Positions 1-12,400 of a stretch of 64,000 bases of DNA are shown in pieces. Within the stretch, counting starts at the first letter, position 1; each line of letters starts with the position of its first letter. Below the pieces are notes generated by a model. It was not told the origin of the DNA and did no database searches. It saw only the letters and a list, made by a program, of their open reading frames with translations. Source of the DNA: Heterodera schachtii (Eukaryota > Nematoda > Chromadorea > Rhabditida > Heteroderidae); the NCBI GenBank assembly GCA_023374025.1, contig SIJG01000012.1, positions 96,492-160,491 on the forward strand, given 5' to 3'. The translations under genes were made by a program, and so were the position numbers.

Positions 1-129
1 AAAAATTGGATTCGGCAGTGCCATTTGTGACGTAGAAAATTTTTTTAAAGAAAATTTTTTTTTCCCGTTTTTCTTTGCACTTTTAACGAAAAAAGAAAAC
101 CGACAGAACCCCCTTGTCTGATCTCTAAG

Positions 130-284
130 CTGCGCCGCGTTTTCATGAGCTCATAAAATAATTGTGACCGTTTGAGCATTTCGTCCTCCCCAATTTCGTT
201 GGGATGGTAAAGCATTTCAGCACATTGGACATGGACAAAATTGTCATTTTCCTCCTCAACAGCGGTGTCCAAATCAGAACCAAC
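130..284 (-). pseudogene. Truncated copy of an iodotyrosine deiodinase exon
   Basis: This segment is almost identical to the deiodinase exon at about 7341-7495. I see only two base differences: one changes Val to Met (AEVLY to AEMLY) and one is silent. Similarity continues past the splice acceptor (exon start 284) into the intron to about 400, more loosely. On the other side identity stops abruptly at 130, inside the exon and right after the codons for KTRRS. The frame then runs into unrelated sequence and stops at 45. The FMN-binding half of the exon is therefore missing. With no other deiodinase exon in the visible part, this is most simply a recent partial duplication and a pseudogene. A second gene copy continuing beyond the window edge, or an assembly duplicate, is possible but the internal break argues against it. 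Confidence 0.75.
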
Positions 285-592
285 CTCAAATAAAAGTGAA
301 AAATTTTTTTTAAAAATAAAGATTTTTGTATATCGACATAAGAAAAATTTTACAAAATTTAATTTTCTCTGATTAATTTTAGCGAATAATTTTATTTATT
401 TTTAAAAAGCAAATTGAACCATTTTTACATAGATTTTTTTAGTGTGGGATATACCATCAAATTAGGACAATTAAAGGAAAACAAAATTTATCTTCAATTC
501 ACAGGTTTATAAAAGATGGGCACAAATAAAACATGAACAGTCAAAAATAAAAACATTTAATACAACTCATCCATCGTCCATCCATGAATCTG
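285..592. other. Non-coding stretch between deiodinase fragment and Ig gene
   Basis: Up to about 400 the sequence resembles the intron upstream of the parental deiodinase exon (near 7500-7610). From there to the Ig gene stop codon it is A+T-rich and should contain the Ig gene's 3' untranslated region. I see no coding signal. Confidence 0.5.
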
Positions 593-3500
593 TCAATTCA
601 GTGGCTTCTTTTTTGGCACTTTTCGGTCTGCACGGCACACGGCGACGGGCGGTGTAGGACATTTGATGAATTTGTTCAACGGGTCCACAATGAGTTGGGC
701 CATTGTTTTGTCGGCTTTGGTTGTGCATTTGTACTCTCCGTGGTCCTCAATGAGTACATTGATGATCAGCAGACGACGACGGCGTCCAGCCCGTTCCTGT
801 AAAACAAGAAGCATCAATAAAATACACTTAGAAAACAAAAAATGAAATTTGGCAAAAAAAAGGAAATTTTAAAGAATTAAATTGTGTGTGGGTTTTTTAA
901 ATTATATAATTAAAAATTTATTTAAATGGTAAGCATTTGAATTGAAGAATTTAATCTAATTTCGGTTGAATTTTGAAATTTGGCAAAATAAAATAAATAA
1001 AGGAAATTTGAAATTAAAAAAAAAGATTTAAATAAAACAAATATTGATAAAAACTTATTTGTTTTATTTGTGATTTTTAAAAAATTATATGTACTGTAAA
1101 TAAAAATTTATTTAAATGATAGGCATTTTGAAATAAAGAATTTGGGTAAGTTTTTTTTTTTTTTGGTTTGAGTTTTTCTAAATTTAGGGATTTTTAGGAT
1201 TAAATGAATGCCAAAATAATTTAAAAAATGACTGTTTCTCTTTTTTGAAATCAATTTTTCATAGCCAAAATCATATGAATGTAATGTTTTATTTGATTAG
1301 CAAAAGATATTTGCCCCCTCCCCCCCCCTCCCCCCCGCCCACCTTTAAGTGCCGCCCGTCCATCTCGATCTTGGCACCGTCATGAAACCATTCCACATCG
1401 ATTTCCTTGTCGTTCACATAGCATTCAAAAGCGGCATTTTCCTTTTCATTGGCACGCTGCGATTCCAACGGCACAACAAATGTGTCACGGGGCTCCTCCA
1501 CATACACTTGGCATTTGCTGGAAATTTATGTGCCAAATTTAAATGTGAAAATTAAAAATTCTTCCAAATCCCACCTGGTCACATCTTTGTTAACAAATGC
1601 GGTCCACATGCCTTGGTCAATTTGTTCAACAACTCGGATGGTCAACGTGAAGCGCCCGGCCGCATCCTTCTCAATTTGATAGCGCGGATCATCACTGAAA
1701 TTTGAACATTTAATCATTTAAATAAATAATATTTATTATAATTTAAAATTTTAAAATATTTACGATAAAAAAATTCTTACACATCGATTGGCTTTCCGTC
1801 CCTTTGCCAAACCAACGGTGCCCTGGCACTGTTCAATTTGCATGTCAATACGCCTTGTTTGGTGCGGTAAATGTCCATGGTGTTTGGCAATGGTGTCAAG
1901 AACACATATTTGATCGGTGGCTCTTAAATTTGGTAAGCATTTTTCTGATCAGTTTGATTGAAAAAGAATTTGGGAATATTTGTAAATCTTTTTAAAATTC
2001 ATTCTTTTTTATAACGTGGTAAAACTGTTCTCCTCTGATTAACCACTCTTTAAAAGCCAACCAAATTCCAAAAAGTATGAAAAAAGGCCAGGGATGGTGC
2101 CACCAGGGGGATGTGTACTGAAAATTTTCGGTTGCTTATTGGTAGCCCCTCCCCCCAAGACCTCTCTCACTCAAATTTTCCAATTTTTCCATAAAAACGC
2201 AAAATTAACAATTTCTAATGAAAATCTGTTAAAAAAAACTTTTTATTGGCTAATAGAAAATTTTTAAAAATTTTTCTGCCAAATAAACAATATTGAACAC
2301 GTAAGGCTAAACTAATCAAATCCACCAAGAATATTTAATTTTGGTTGGTTGTTACTGGAAAATAGTGATTCATTATTTCCAACTGATTTGGCGCTCTTTT
2401 GTCCTCCGCCCCGTCCAAAACATACCCTCCACAGTGACAAATGAATTGGTCGGAACTCCGTTCGCTTCGCATTTGTACTTGCCGCTGTCGTCGGGGTCCG
2501 GGTTGTTGATGATCAGCGTAATGGACTGTTTGTCGATCAGAATTTTGTACTTGAGACCGCCCGAGAACAGCTCCTTGCGGCCCTTATACCAGCGCACTGA
2601 AAAGAAATATTTTGGCATTAAATTTAAGAAATTAAAAAAAAAATTTTTTTTAATTAATATATTCTTTATTTCCTAAATTAGATTTGAAGATATCCTTAAT
2701 TTTATCATTTATTTTTTTCGTGTTTTATTGAAATTGAAAAAAGTAATTGATTATGATTTTATTCGTTTAAATAAGAAAAATGATCAATTTTTCAAATTTA
2801 ATTTTAATAATCACCTTTGGCATTGACGCGCGAGTACTTGCATTTCAGCTCGGCAATTTTGTTCACCTGCTGCTGAAATTGCAACTTTGCTGGCAATGGG
2901 TCCACCCATCGTTCTTGAGGCACTTCGGTGGGCGGCTCGGCTGCTTTGGGCTGAAAAAGTGTAAAATACTTTTTTTTTTACTAAAAATTGCATTTTTTTT
3001 TTGTTTTTGTTGAAAAGCATAAAAAAGACTCTAATTCTTAGATTTTGACTCCAAGATAAGACCGCCAACTATCCCAAGGAGGGAGAGGCGGGAGAGGGGG
3101 GGGGAGTCATAGCTAAATGATTGAGCCATTTTTAAAAAATTGATAAAATTAAAATTTTATTTTTTAGACTTATTTGCAAAACTTTTTTGAGTAAACATTT
3201 AATCAATTTTTTTCTAACAAGGGAATATTTCTGACAGTAAATTCAAATCACTTTTAAACCACTTTTATTTTGTGGAGATAATTCTATCATAAATTCTCGA
3301 CCTTTTTTTGACCCTCATCAACAAACTGATCAGAACATCATACCCACCTCTTCTCGTTCAGGTGATGCCGCCGTAAAGTCAATGGTGGTGCGAATCGATG
3401 ACCGGCGGACGGGGGAATGTTTTGCACCACTGATCGGAATAAATTATTATTTTTTAAATTAAAATAAAAAATTTATAATTATTTAAAATTGATTTAATGC

Positions 3501-4248
3501 TAATCTACCTATGCACTTGTTGCATGTGCGTAGAAAGTGCACGAGGCGATTCAAAAGACTTGAGACTGCATTTTGTACATGGCCATTCCTGGAATTAATT
3601 TTTTTTAAGTCACGATTAAAACTTTCTAACAAATAAGTACAAAAAAGACCGCTTGTCTTCATGACATTTCTTTACTAACATATGGTCCTAAAGTTACTGT
3701 ATTTTATCGAGAAAGTGGACCCAAATCGATCAGCTCAATTTTTGTGACGCAAAAATAATGACAAAAAATGAACAAACGCCAAAAACCCAATTATTTGTTG
3801 GTTCAAAGAAAGTTTTTAAATCAGAATTATAAAATTATAATTGACCCACCAGAGGTTTTGGTGGGGACTCCGGCCTTTTGTCACGTCGGGCGGACAACGA
3901 ACGGGTCCTTTGCGCGGCTATTTCATTGTGCCATTCTACCAACGTGTTGTCCTCGGACTTAAATTCGGGAAAATTAATTTAATATTTATTTCAAAATGAA
4001 ATTTTTTAACATTTTGCCTTTTTTTGGCATTTTTATTAAATCCTCATAAAATTTATTAATTCTTTAAAAAAAAGTTACCTCCCAGAAAAGGTGGCCCGTA
4101 CTTCTTTGTGCATATTCTTTTCTCCACTTTGCCCGTTGTTGCTCAGGCTAGCATGAAGAAAAAAATTAAAAAAAAAATTAAATAAATTAAAAAAGCAATT
4201 AAATTAAAATTTAATTATAATACCCACAGTAAGTGTTTTGTTGCCCAT
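593..4248 (-). CDS. Intracellular protein with three I-set immunoglobulin domains (titin/twitchin-like)
   Basis: The protein is rebuilt from about ten exons. I start it at the ATG at 4248 (MGNKTLT), which joins in phase 0 to PEQQRAKWRKEYAQRS and then to a charged linker (exons near 4150, 3960, 3590, 3430). Three Ig domains follow. The first (2950-2420) has AELKCKY, VRWYKGRKE and DDSGKYKCEANG. The second (1925-1560) has GVLTCKL, LVWQRDGKPI and QGMWTAFVNK. The third (1520-593) has AAFECYV, VEWFHDGAKI and EDHGEYKC. Each shows the two core Cys (or a substitute) and the buried Trp of the I-set fold. There is no signal peptide or membrane segment, so a cytoplasmic role such as muscle sarcomere scaffolding is inferred by family resemblance. 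The last exon ends in a Lys-rich tail. The exact ortholog was not recognised, and exons upstream of 4248 cannot be excluded. Confidence 0.75.
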
Positions 4249-5793
4249 TGAAGGAAGCAAATTTGTAGAACAATTAAAAGCAAAAAAATAAATTTTAATA
4301 TAAATTTTATTCCTAATCGATTCACTAATAGGGAAGGAAAGGAAAGGAAAGGAAAGGAAAGGAAAGGAGAATAAAATTTAGTTTTGCATTAATTATATAG
4401 ATTTAAAAACATTAGCTATCAAATAAATATTTTAGGAAAATATTAAAAAATACCATTCCCCAATTCATGCCCCTGATAGACTTCCAGGTACTTGTGTCTA
4501 ATTTTTATAGGCCCAATTTCACATACATTTTAAAGAAAATTTTTTATGTTTTAAAAATTATTGAAGATAAATTTCAAGGGTTTTTGAGGTTGCTTGATCA
4601 CGAATATAGCATCCATTTCAACCAATAAAAGTAAATAAAAAGCGATGGATAAAAATGCAAAAATCGACGGGAGAGGGGGGGGGGGGGCGTAGTGAAAAAA
4701 AGGGTGTACTTTTATTAGTAATTTAAGCTTAATCGATTGATGACACCGCTTAATGACCATGACACCATCCCTGTGATTTGTGAAAGCAAAAAGCCAACCT
4801 ACCTTAAGAAAACGTGCCGTAAAGTGATGGATGAGTTCCAAACTCTAGAAGGATGCCAGCCAAAGTGCCAAATAGCGCTGTTCGGGCTGCGCACACTCGT
4901 TCGAAATGACTTTGTCAACGTCCTTTTGCCGTTTGTTTTGGCTTTTGCTGTAAAGTTTTTTTTCTTTTGATAAGTTAAAATTTGCCAAATTTTCGGAAAA
5001 TGCCATTCTTTTCTTTTCTTTTTCATTCCTTTTTTTCTTTTCGCTTGCCCTTCCAATTCACCTGCCTAGGCCTTGGCCTAAGCTTTTGGCTAGGTCTAGG
5101 TTCATCACAAAAATGGACAAATGGACATTTAATTTTTTGGCGGAGGGGGCAAATTGACAATGGAAATGCAATTTAAAAATAGGTTTAAAAATATTTTTTG
5201 ACACATTTATCAACAAAAAAAAACATCTATTAAAAGTTTGAATTTCATTGTAAGAACATAAGTTCACTAAATGCCAATCTTAAGGTGACAGGGGATTAGG
5301 AGGATATAATTGATTAATCGGAGCGGGGGGGGGGGAAGGAGTAGGGTGCAATTGAAATTCTTCAGCTATTCAGCATAGCTGTGTAAGTGGGAGGGGGGGG
5401 GGGGGGGGATGGGGAAGTGTGGGGTCACTTCGGCGCCGCCAACTTTTAAATGTTATCTTTTTGCCTTACCAGACAAAGTTACACAGCAAAATTTTGCCGT
5501 TTTGAGAACGAATTTTCAAAAAAGTAAATAAAAAAAACTTGTTGACTTTGAAAACCGTTTTTTAAATATTTTTTAATTTGATTTTTTTGGATATTGTACA
5601 AATAAAAAATGAATGAGATTATAAAATTTTGAAAAGTTGCATAGAAATTGAAAAAAATTAAAAAAAAAACACAATTAATAAAACAGACATAAATTTGTTG
5701 TAAGATTTGCAACAAAAATTATTTTATAAAAATTTGAATTAAAAATAATGACTGAATGATATGTATTAAAAATGATTAATTTAACACAAAATC
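4249..5793. other. Intergenic, simple repeats and G tracts, possible stray exon
   Basis: The stretch holds a GGAAA microsatellite and long G homopolymers near 4672-4688, 5324-5336 and 5392-5410. On the minus strand, 4950-4800 has exon-like composition between an acceptor (TTTACAG) and a good donor (AAG|GTAGGT). Every reading frame I tried was either broken by a stop or matched nothing known, so I do not call a gene there. Confidence 0.5.
4331..4369. repeat. GGAAA microsatellite
   Basis: About seven tandem copies of the pentamer GGAAA in A+T-rich DNA just upstream of the proposed start of the Ig-domain gene. Confidence 0.9.
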
Positions 5794-8168
5794 TCAATAT
5801 ATCCGCATAATATCTTCAATTGGTTTTCGTTGAATATCCGGCACATAACATTCTTCCGCTGGGTAGCCCAATGGCAATAAAAGGGAAACCTAAAAAATTA
5901 AAAAAATTTTTTTTAAAATAAAATTTCGACCTTCTCATTGATGGGTCTTTGCAAAATTTCGCGAATTGCTGCACCCGCATTAAGAGGTGTTGTGACGACA
6001 GTGACGAGGCCGGCATTCTGAAAGAATACCAATTAAATAATTAATAGATTAATTAATTAATATGCCATTTAATAATGGCAAAATGCAAATAACACAATTA
6101 AGCATTGCACCTGAATTGCAGCGAGCAGAATTCCAACTGCAATTGATGTGCTTTGCTCACTGTAATATGTTGGTTTCCGATCGCCCATATTATCAAGTTG
6201 ATATGTCTATTTAAAAAATTTAATTTAAAAAAAAACAAGATTTCAATAGTCAAGTTATGTATGTAAATTAAAAATTTTAATTACATTATTATGCATTTTA
6301 TTAATTGGAATCAATTGGATCCAAATATTTGTAAAATCCGTTTCATTCAAATTTTGCAATTTTGTTATCATTCGATAGCTCATTTGTCAGATTGCTCTCT
6401 ATTAGCGTTGAAAATTTCAAAAATTTGGTCAAATATCGAAAAAAACTGAATTTATATTAAAATTGATAATTTTATTTGAAATTTTGCAGGCAAAAAAAAA
6501 CCTGGACTATCGATATATAAAAGAATTTAAAATTTTGTTACTTTTAAGCAAACTTATACCATATTTTGTCGAAAAAATAGATAAAAAATGTGAAAAATTC
6601 TTTTTTGTTTTAATTTTCATTTATTTCCGTCTCACATGCTTCATCACCACCAACAGGAATGGTGCTTCGGTCAAGTATGGCTTGTTCCAATTTACGTTAA
6701 GCGGTGCCACGTCCAACACCCATTGGGCACCCATTCGTCTGCTGTAGTTCATTTGTTCCTGTTCTTCCACAACTTCACGAATTGCGCGTTTGATTCGCGC
6801 ATTCCTGACCAAACAAAAGGTCCACGGCTGCAGATTGGCACCGCTTGGCGAAGTGCCTGCAAAATGATGGGGCATTGAATGCCAAAAACAACAATTTACA
6901 CAATTTTTTAACTTAGTTCATAAATTTCCAGAAAATTTTCCTGGCGGCGCCTATCGATCGACACCTTCGGACCTCAATAAATTTGACCCCAAATGGCAAC
7001 AAAAAAAAACTTTATTGGTGCTAAACCGCAAAAAAATGCTTCCAACTTTTTCGTTATAGCGCTTAAATTTATGAAAAATAACACTGACACTGAAGAAAAA
7101 TTTTTGGCTGTGAAAAAAAAAGATCTCCAGATTTGCTTTTCAAGAACATCCTTATAAGGCTTTCAAGGACTTTTTTATTCAAGAGTGTCCTTGCTTTGGC
7201 TATGCCGAAGTGTCATCCATTCCCAGTAAAATTTAAAAAATATATTGGCATTTTGCCTTGACACTTTTTAAACACCTGCCGTTTTGATGATGTTTTGCAA
7301 AATTTTCAACGGAATTTCTTTGGTGCTGAAGCAACGGACGCTGCGCCGCGTTTTCATGAGCTCATAAAATAATTGTGACCGTTTAAGCATTTCGTCCTCC
7401 CCAATTTCGTTGGGATGGTAAAGCACTTCAGCACATTGGACATGGACAAAATTGTCATTTTCCTCCTCAACAGCGGTGTCCAAATCAGAACCAACCTCAA
7501 ATAAAAGTGAAAAAAATTAAAAAGATTTTTTTTTCTAATATTGGCACATGAAAATTTTATAAAATTTAGTTTTCGCCAAAACCGTGACTTTTGAATTTTT
7601 CCTCTGATTATTCATAAAAATAAACATTTTTTTTTCTTAAATCTCCTCTATAATGACAGGCGATTCATTTGAGGAAAATTAGGTCGATTAATTTATTAAA
7701 ATAAATAATTGCCGTGTTTCGGAAGGGCTCATGGGGGGGGGGATTTAGGAAATACAGCAATTATTTTAAAATTAAAAAACGGACATTTTTATCTGCATAT
7801 TGCCGGTGTCGAATGGCATCAGTACTGCCCCTTGCTACGGCTCTCGGTGCGCCGCCATGTTGTTGCTCTCGAGACTCGCGACGAGAGTTTTGCCATGCAC
7901 CAAACAAATGTCGGGCCAGTGCCATTGCCAACTTGACCATCCACTGAAGGGGAAAAAAGTGCCAAATTTAGTTGATCCATTAAAAAAAATTAAATATGTT
8001 TTCTACCTCCTTTAATGCCACACGGAATTGAATGACCACAACAGTGGCCACAATGGCAACCGCCATTTGGCCAGGTTCTACGGGGCCAGAAGATGGGTAC
8101 GAATAGGGTGGTGGTTGAGGCGAAGGACCATACTGAGCGGGGTAAGAAGGCCGTTGCTGTTGACACAT
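5794..8168 (-). CDS. sup-18: Iodotyrosine deiodinase (SUP-18-like), membrane-anchored nitroreductase-fold flavoprotein
   Basis: Seven exons. Exon 1 (8168-8007) encodes a Pro/Tyr/Gln-rich N-terminus followed by one hydrophobic segment (MAVAIVATVVVIQF), a likely membrane anchor. Exon 2 (7943-7785) is a charged linker. Exon 3 (from 7495) carries KTRRSVRCFSTKE, the FMN-phosphate Arg-Arg-Ser motif. Exon 4 (6860-6640) has TSPSGANLQPWTF, exon 5 (about 6190-6110) a conserved helix with SIAVGILLAAIQ, exon 6 NAGLVTVVTTPLNAG, and the last exon LLLPLGYPAEE before the stop. In vertebrates this family reductively removes iodine from mono- and di-iodotyrosine using FMN. In C. elegans the homologue SUP-18 acts with the SUP-9/UNC-93 potassium channel complex in muscle. 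Orthology rests on the anchor plus catalytic-domain layout. An extra short 5' exon near 8330-8285 (starting MGRNQRP) is possible. Confidence 0.88.
7693..7775. mobile_element. Small foldback (MITE-like) element inside a deiodinase intron
   Basis: Imperfect inverted termini of about 28 bp (TAATTGCCGTGTTTC on the left; GAAATACAGCAATTA on the right) flank a short G-rich loop with a run of about ten G. It shares the core CCGTATTTCC with the larger foldback at 10409-10539. No coding capacity. Confidence 0.5.
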
Positions 8169-9450
8169 CAAATTTAAATTTCAAAAATTCTATAAAATTA
8201 ATGGAAAAAATTAATTTTTATACCTAATTCGATTAAAAAAAGATAGAAATACTGAGATATTTGCACTCAAACCCTTGCCAAAGCTGCTGGGCGTTGGTTT
8301 CGCCCCATTTTTGCACTGATTTAAAAGAGTCTCGGCGTTAAATGATGATTTTTTAAAACTATTAATTGGCAAATCAAATTTGTATGTTGTAAACTAATTG
8401 TGCACCAGACACAAAGATTTGAAACCATTAGTGAAAAAAGAATCGAATATGGTATTTTTACCAGGTTCTAAAAATTTTCCCGATAATTCAGTGAATATTA
8501 TATTTAAATTTTTATTTAATTAAATGGATTATTTCTTTATTTATTTTTTACTAAGTAAGAAAAATTAAAAAAATATATATATACCGAATTTCTCTATGAG
8601 TTTTCACAACAATTCAGTAAATTAGGTATAGTCAAAAGAGTCAAAAAGGTTGATTCAATCACTGCAGCAGAAGGGAGGACCAAGCCCATTTTGTTCTTCT
8701 CCAATTCTCCCACATTTCTTCTCGTCCGTCAATTGTGATCGATCACACTAATGATCGAAAAAATCGCTCTCCGCGAAAAATTAACCATGAGAAACTAGAA
8801 ATTTAGTTCCACTATATTCTGCTGAAAATATTTATTGATTTGATCGCAAGCACTGAAAAATTAATTGATCAGAAAATGCTCGCCATTTCCTTTTTCATAG
8901 TCTAGAGACCAAGAAAAATGTGAAATTCAGTCACTAACAAATTCAAATTAATTGTATTAACTTACTCGGAATTCTATAGATTTTTTAATTAAAAAAATCT
9001 TGAAAAAGTATGAAAAGTTTTTTAAATATTTACGGGCTTTTTCTAAGATAATAATATTAAGTTAATAAATATTACCAATTCAATTTTTTGAGTAAAAATA
9101 AACACCAAAATCATATAAATAAATCGAATTAATGTAATTGAAGCACTCAGAAGAAAAGAAAATCACCGGAATTTATTAATATAATTTGTAAAATATACAT
9201 AAATTAATGAATATATATAGAGGCTAAACAAAATACCAAAACTAAATTTTTACAGGTACTTAAAAAAAAAAAAATTTAATTAGCGAATTTTTTTTCTTAT
9301 TCTCGATATTTTTATGGAGAATGGTGGCCCAATTACGAACCCACTCCGTATTCTCGAAAAAAAGAAGGATGGCTTAATGAGGGTGTACAACATTTGACCA
9401 AAAAAAATTATTGACCCGGTTTAACTGTTGTTTTCTCGGAATCACATTAT
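8169..9450. other. Intergenic, A+T-rich
   Basis: Lies between the deiodinase start and the myosin IX stop on the same strand. Mostly A+T-rich with no conserved reading frame. The left end probably holds the deiodinase promoter or 5' untranslated region, the right end the myosin 3' untranslated region. Confidence 0.5.
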
Positions 9451-12400
9451 TCAAAACAGCTTCAGCAGAAATTTGTTCAACTTTTTCCGAAAAAACAGAG
9501 CGCTTGGCGGACGACGAGTGCCGGGCGGGAATTTTGCTCGTAACTTGCAAGCATGGGAAAGGCATGCGATCACCGGCGGCACACTGAGGTCCAACGCGTA
9601 CTCCTCTCGGCTGTTGCCTGGAAAATAAATAATATATAATTTTTGTTTTATACTAGTTTTTAAAAGAAAATTTCGAAAGATTGACAAAAAATGACCAAGA
9701 GTCGAATAATCAAAGTGGCAAAAAATTTTTTAATTAATTGACAGCCATCTAAAAAGATGGAAATTTTAATTAAAAAAATGACAAAAATTGGAAAACCTTT
9801 GAAATTTAAAATAAAATTTTCGACCCCCTAATCTGAATTTTGTACAGATCGTTATGGTTTTTTTTATTGACCCCTACCCTAATGAGTGCCAAAATTTAAA
9901 TAAAATTTAACAATATTTAGCACCTATAGATACCGCCGGAAAATATTTGAATTTAAGTAAAATAAGCGGAGAATAAACCCACCAACGGAACGTTGCCATG
10001 ACGAGGACTTTGCTCTACGGCATTGTACTGATCCGCAAGTGCCACCTCCATTATTCGCCGCTGCGGTCACTTGCGCCGTTCCGGTGCCGCTCCCCTCACG
10101 CTCCGCTTCGTCCGTCAGGTCCTCCGAGCTGGCCACGGGCGCAAGCGGTGGCAATTCCTGCAACAGCCGTGCCTTCTCCCGGTCCAGGAAGTCCAGTTGC
10201 TCCTCAAACAGTTGCCGTGCCGTCTCCATGTTCTGTTGCTGTTGTTCCGTGTTGGCATTTGTGGTTGTGGTATTGTCGCCTGGTGTGGACGTGTTCAGAA
10301 ATTCGGCACCAGTTGCGCATGGAGTGCCAGCGCGAGTTTGATCATCACCAGCAATGCATTCCGTTGAAACAGCGGCACTGGCGGACAAGCGATGCTTCTG
10401 TAATAAACAATTGCCGTATTTCCTAAATTATAGACTCCCTTAAATAGAACCCCTCCCTGAAATAAAGCTCTTTCGAGGAGGGAAGGGGGGCTTGAAAAAT
10501 AGAGCCCTCGAGGGATTTATTTCAGGAAATACGGAATTAGAAATCGCATTAACGGATGCAGTAGAACTCTGGCAATTAAACGAACGAAAATGTGTTGGAA
10601 TGTATGAATATTGCAAACAAAAAAAATTGCCAAGATAAGCCTGATTAAATTTTTATTTTTTTTATTCAAACATACTTCGATCAGTCTCAGATTCTCTGTC
10701 ACCTAAATATGGAATAAATAAATTAATGGAGTATTTTTAAGATAAAAATTATAGAAATTTGGTAAATTCCTACTTTTTCACTGGCTGATTCCAATTCAAT
10801 AATTTGAGAAAGTGTTTCTTGGCAATGACGAAGTTTGTCTTCAATCAGTGTTTGCACGCAAATCTGAAAATTGAATAATGTCAAAATTAAAATTGGACCC
10901 AAAGCTCCGAAAAACATTGACTCACCGCCTGCTTTTGAACATCCATTAATTGTTCTTGGGCATGTATTGTTGAGGTGTTACGGCGAACAATGCACGGCTG
11001 AAATTTATATATTTTTTAAAATCAATAATTATCTTAATTAGCAATTAAATAATTATGCAATTATTAAAGAAGGTGTCATTACCGCAAAAATAACTGCTAA
11101 ATTTGATGCAGACATTTTATTGACAGATTCCTGATGAGCGACACGAGCTGCATATAAAATATTAATTGAAGAAGCAAAACGCAATTCCCCTTTTTATTTA
11201 GCTAGAGCTACCGTAAACCCCCGTTGTGTTACCGTACCCAAATGGTAGACAAGTCTGTCAAGCACACATTTGTTGCCTTTCGGCAACATTTCGACCATTG
11301 CTCGTAGGCACCGTATACGGTCATTGGTCTCTTTTATCTCTACAATTGTTGGGGGAACAGTTATTAATGAGACAAATTACGGTAATTGCCTGAAATGTTC
11401 ACAAAATTTTCATAGAGATCAGCAGTGATCAGCGGCTCAGATAGTTCCCGGAAAAATGACTTTATCAGGCTGGTCAACACATGGATTGGCACATCGTCAA
11501 ATGAAATGGAGTCTGGATCTTAGGAAAAATGAGAATTTTATTATTTTTTTTAAACAAATTTGCTTTAAAATCTAAAAATCCATCAGAGCTAATCACCCCC
11601 TCCCTTCAAATTAAATTATTTAAAAATTTTTCCAAAAAACATTTACCAGGGAAAAACTGATTTTTAAAGGCTCTCTATTTCAAAGTTTTATAAAAAATTT
11701 TGGTGTTGAGCAAAATTTCTAAAATTTTCATTCCCGGCATTTTTGAGGGTTAATTCCGAAAAATTTTTTTATTTTTATAATTGGAAATTTATTATAAATA
11801 TTTGATTTTAATCACTACCTTCAGCAAGTTCAATTTGCCTCCTTGTCTGTTTGATCAGTGCCAATTGGCCACTCTTTCGATAAATGCCTTCGGTGAACAA
11901 TGCTTTCACTTCAATGGTTGCCAAAAGACGGTTGAGCAAAACGGGCACAGTTTGGGCATCATCAAGCAAAAGATTGGAAAGGTCGGCACCAAAGAATTTT
12001 GAGGAATTCTAAAAAAATTAGAAACGAAAAAAATATATTAGAAACAGTTAATTACATTAATTATTTAATTGATAAAAAAGGAGAAAAAATTATTTGTTAA
12101 TTTTCAATTTTCTGTAAGAATTATTATTATTTATATAAATTTTGAATTTTTCTTACTGGTATTTCGCCAACAGCAGTTGTTGCTTTGGAACACACATAAT
12201 TCACTTTTGTATGGCATTTTTTATGGCAAGACAATCGGCATGAAACACAAATAAAAATCTTAATTTTTTGAAAATTCATTTCTATAAATTTTTAAGACGA
12301 CATGACTAACCCTCTCAGCATGCCACATAAACTTAAAATTTGGAATTAATTTTAAATGTTAATTAATCCATATATTACAGTATACCAACCATATTGCAAA

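Noticed and set aside
4799..5056. Minus-strand frame of 85 residues upstream of the Ig gene
   Set aside because: Lys-rich in A+T simple sequence. The better-looking alternative frame has an internal stop, and no family is recognisable.
9998..10426. Plus-strand open frames of 100-142 residues
   Set aside because: Antisense shadows of the G+C-richer C-terminal exon of myosin IX, with no splice or start context.
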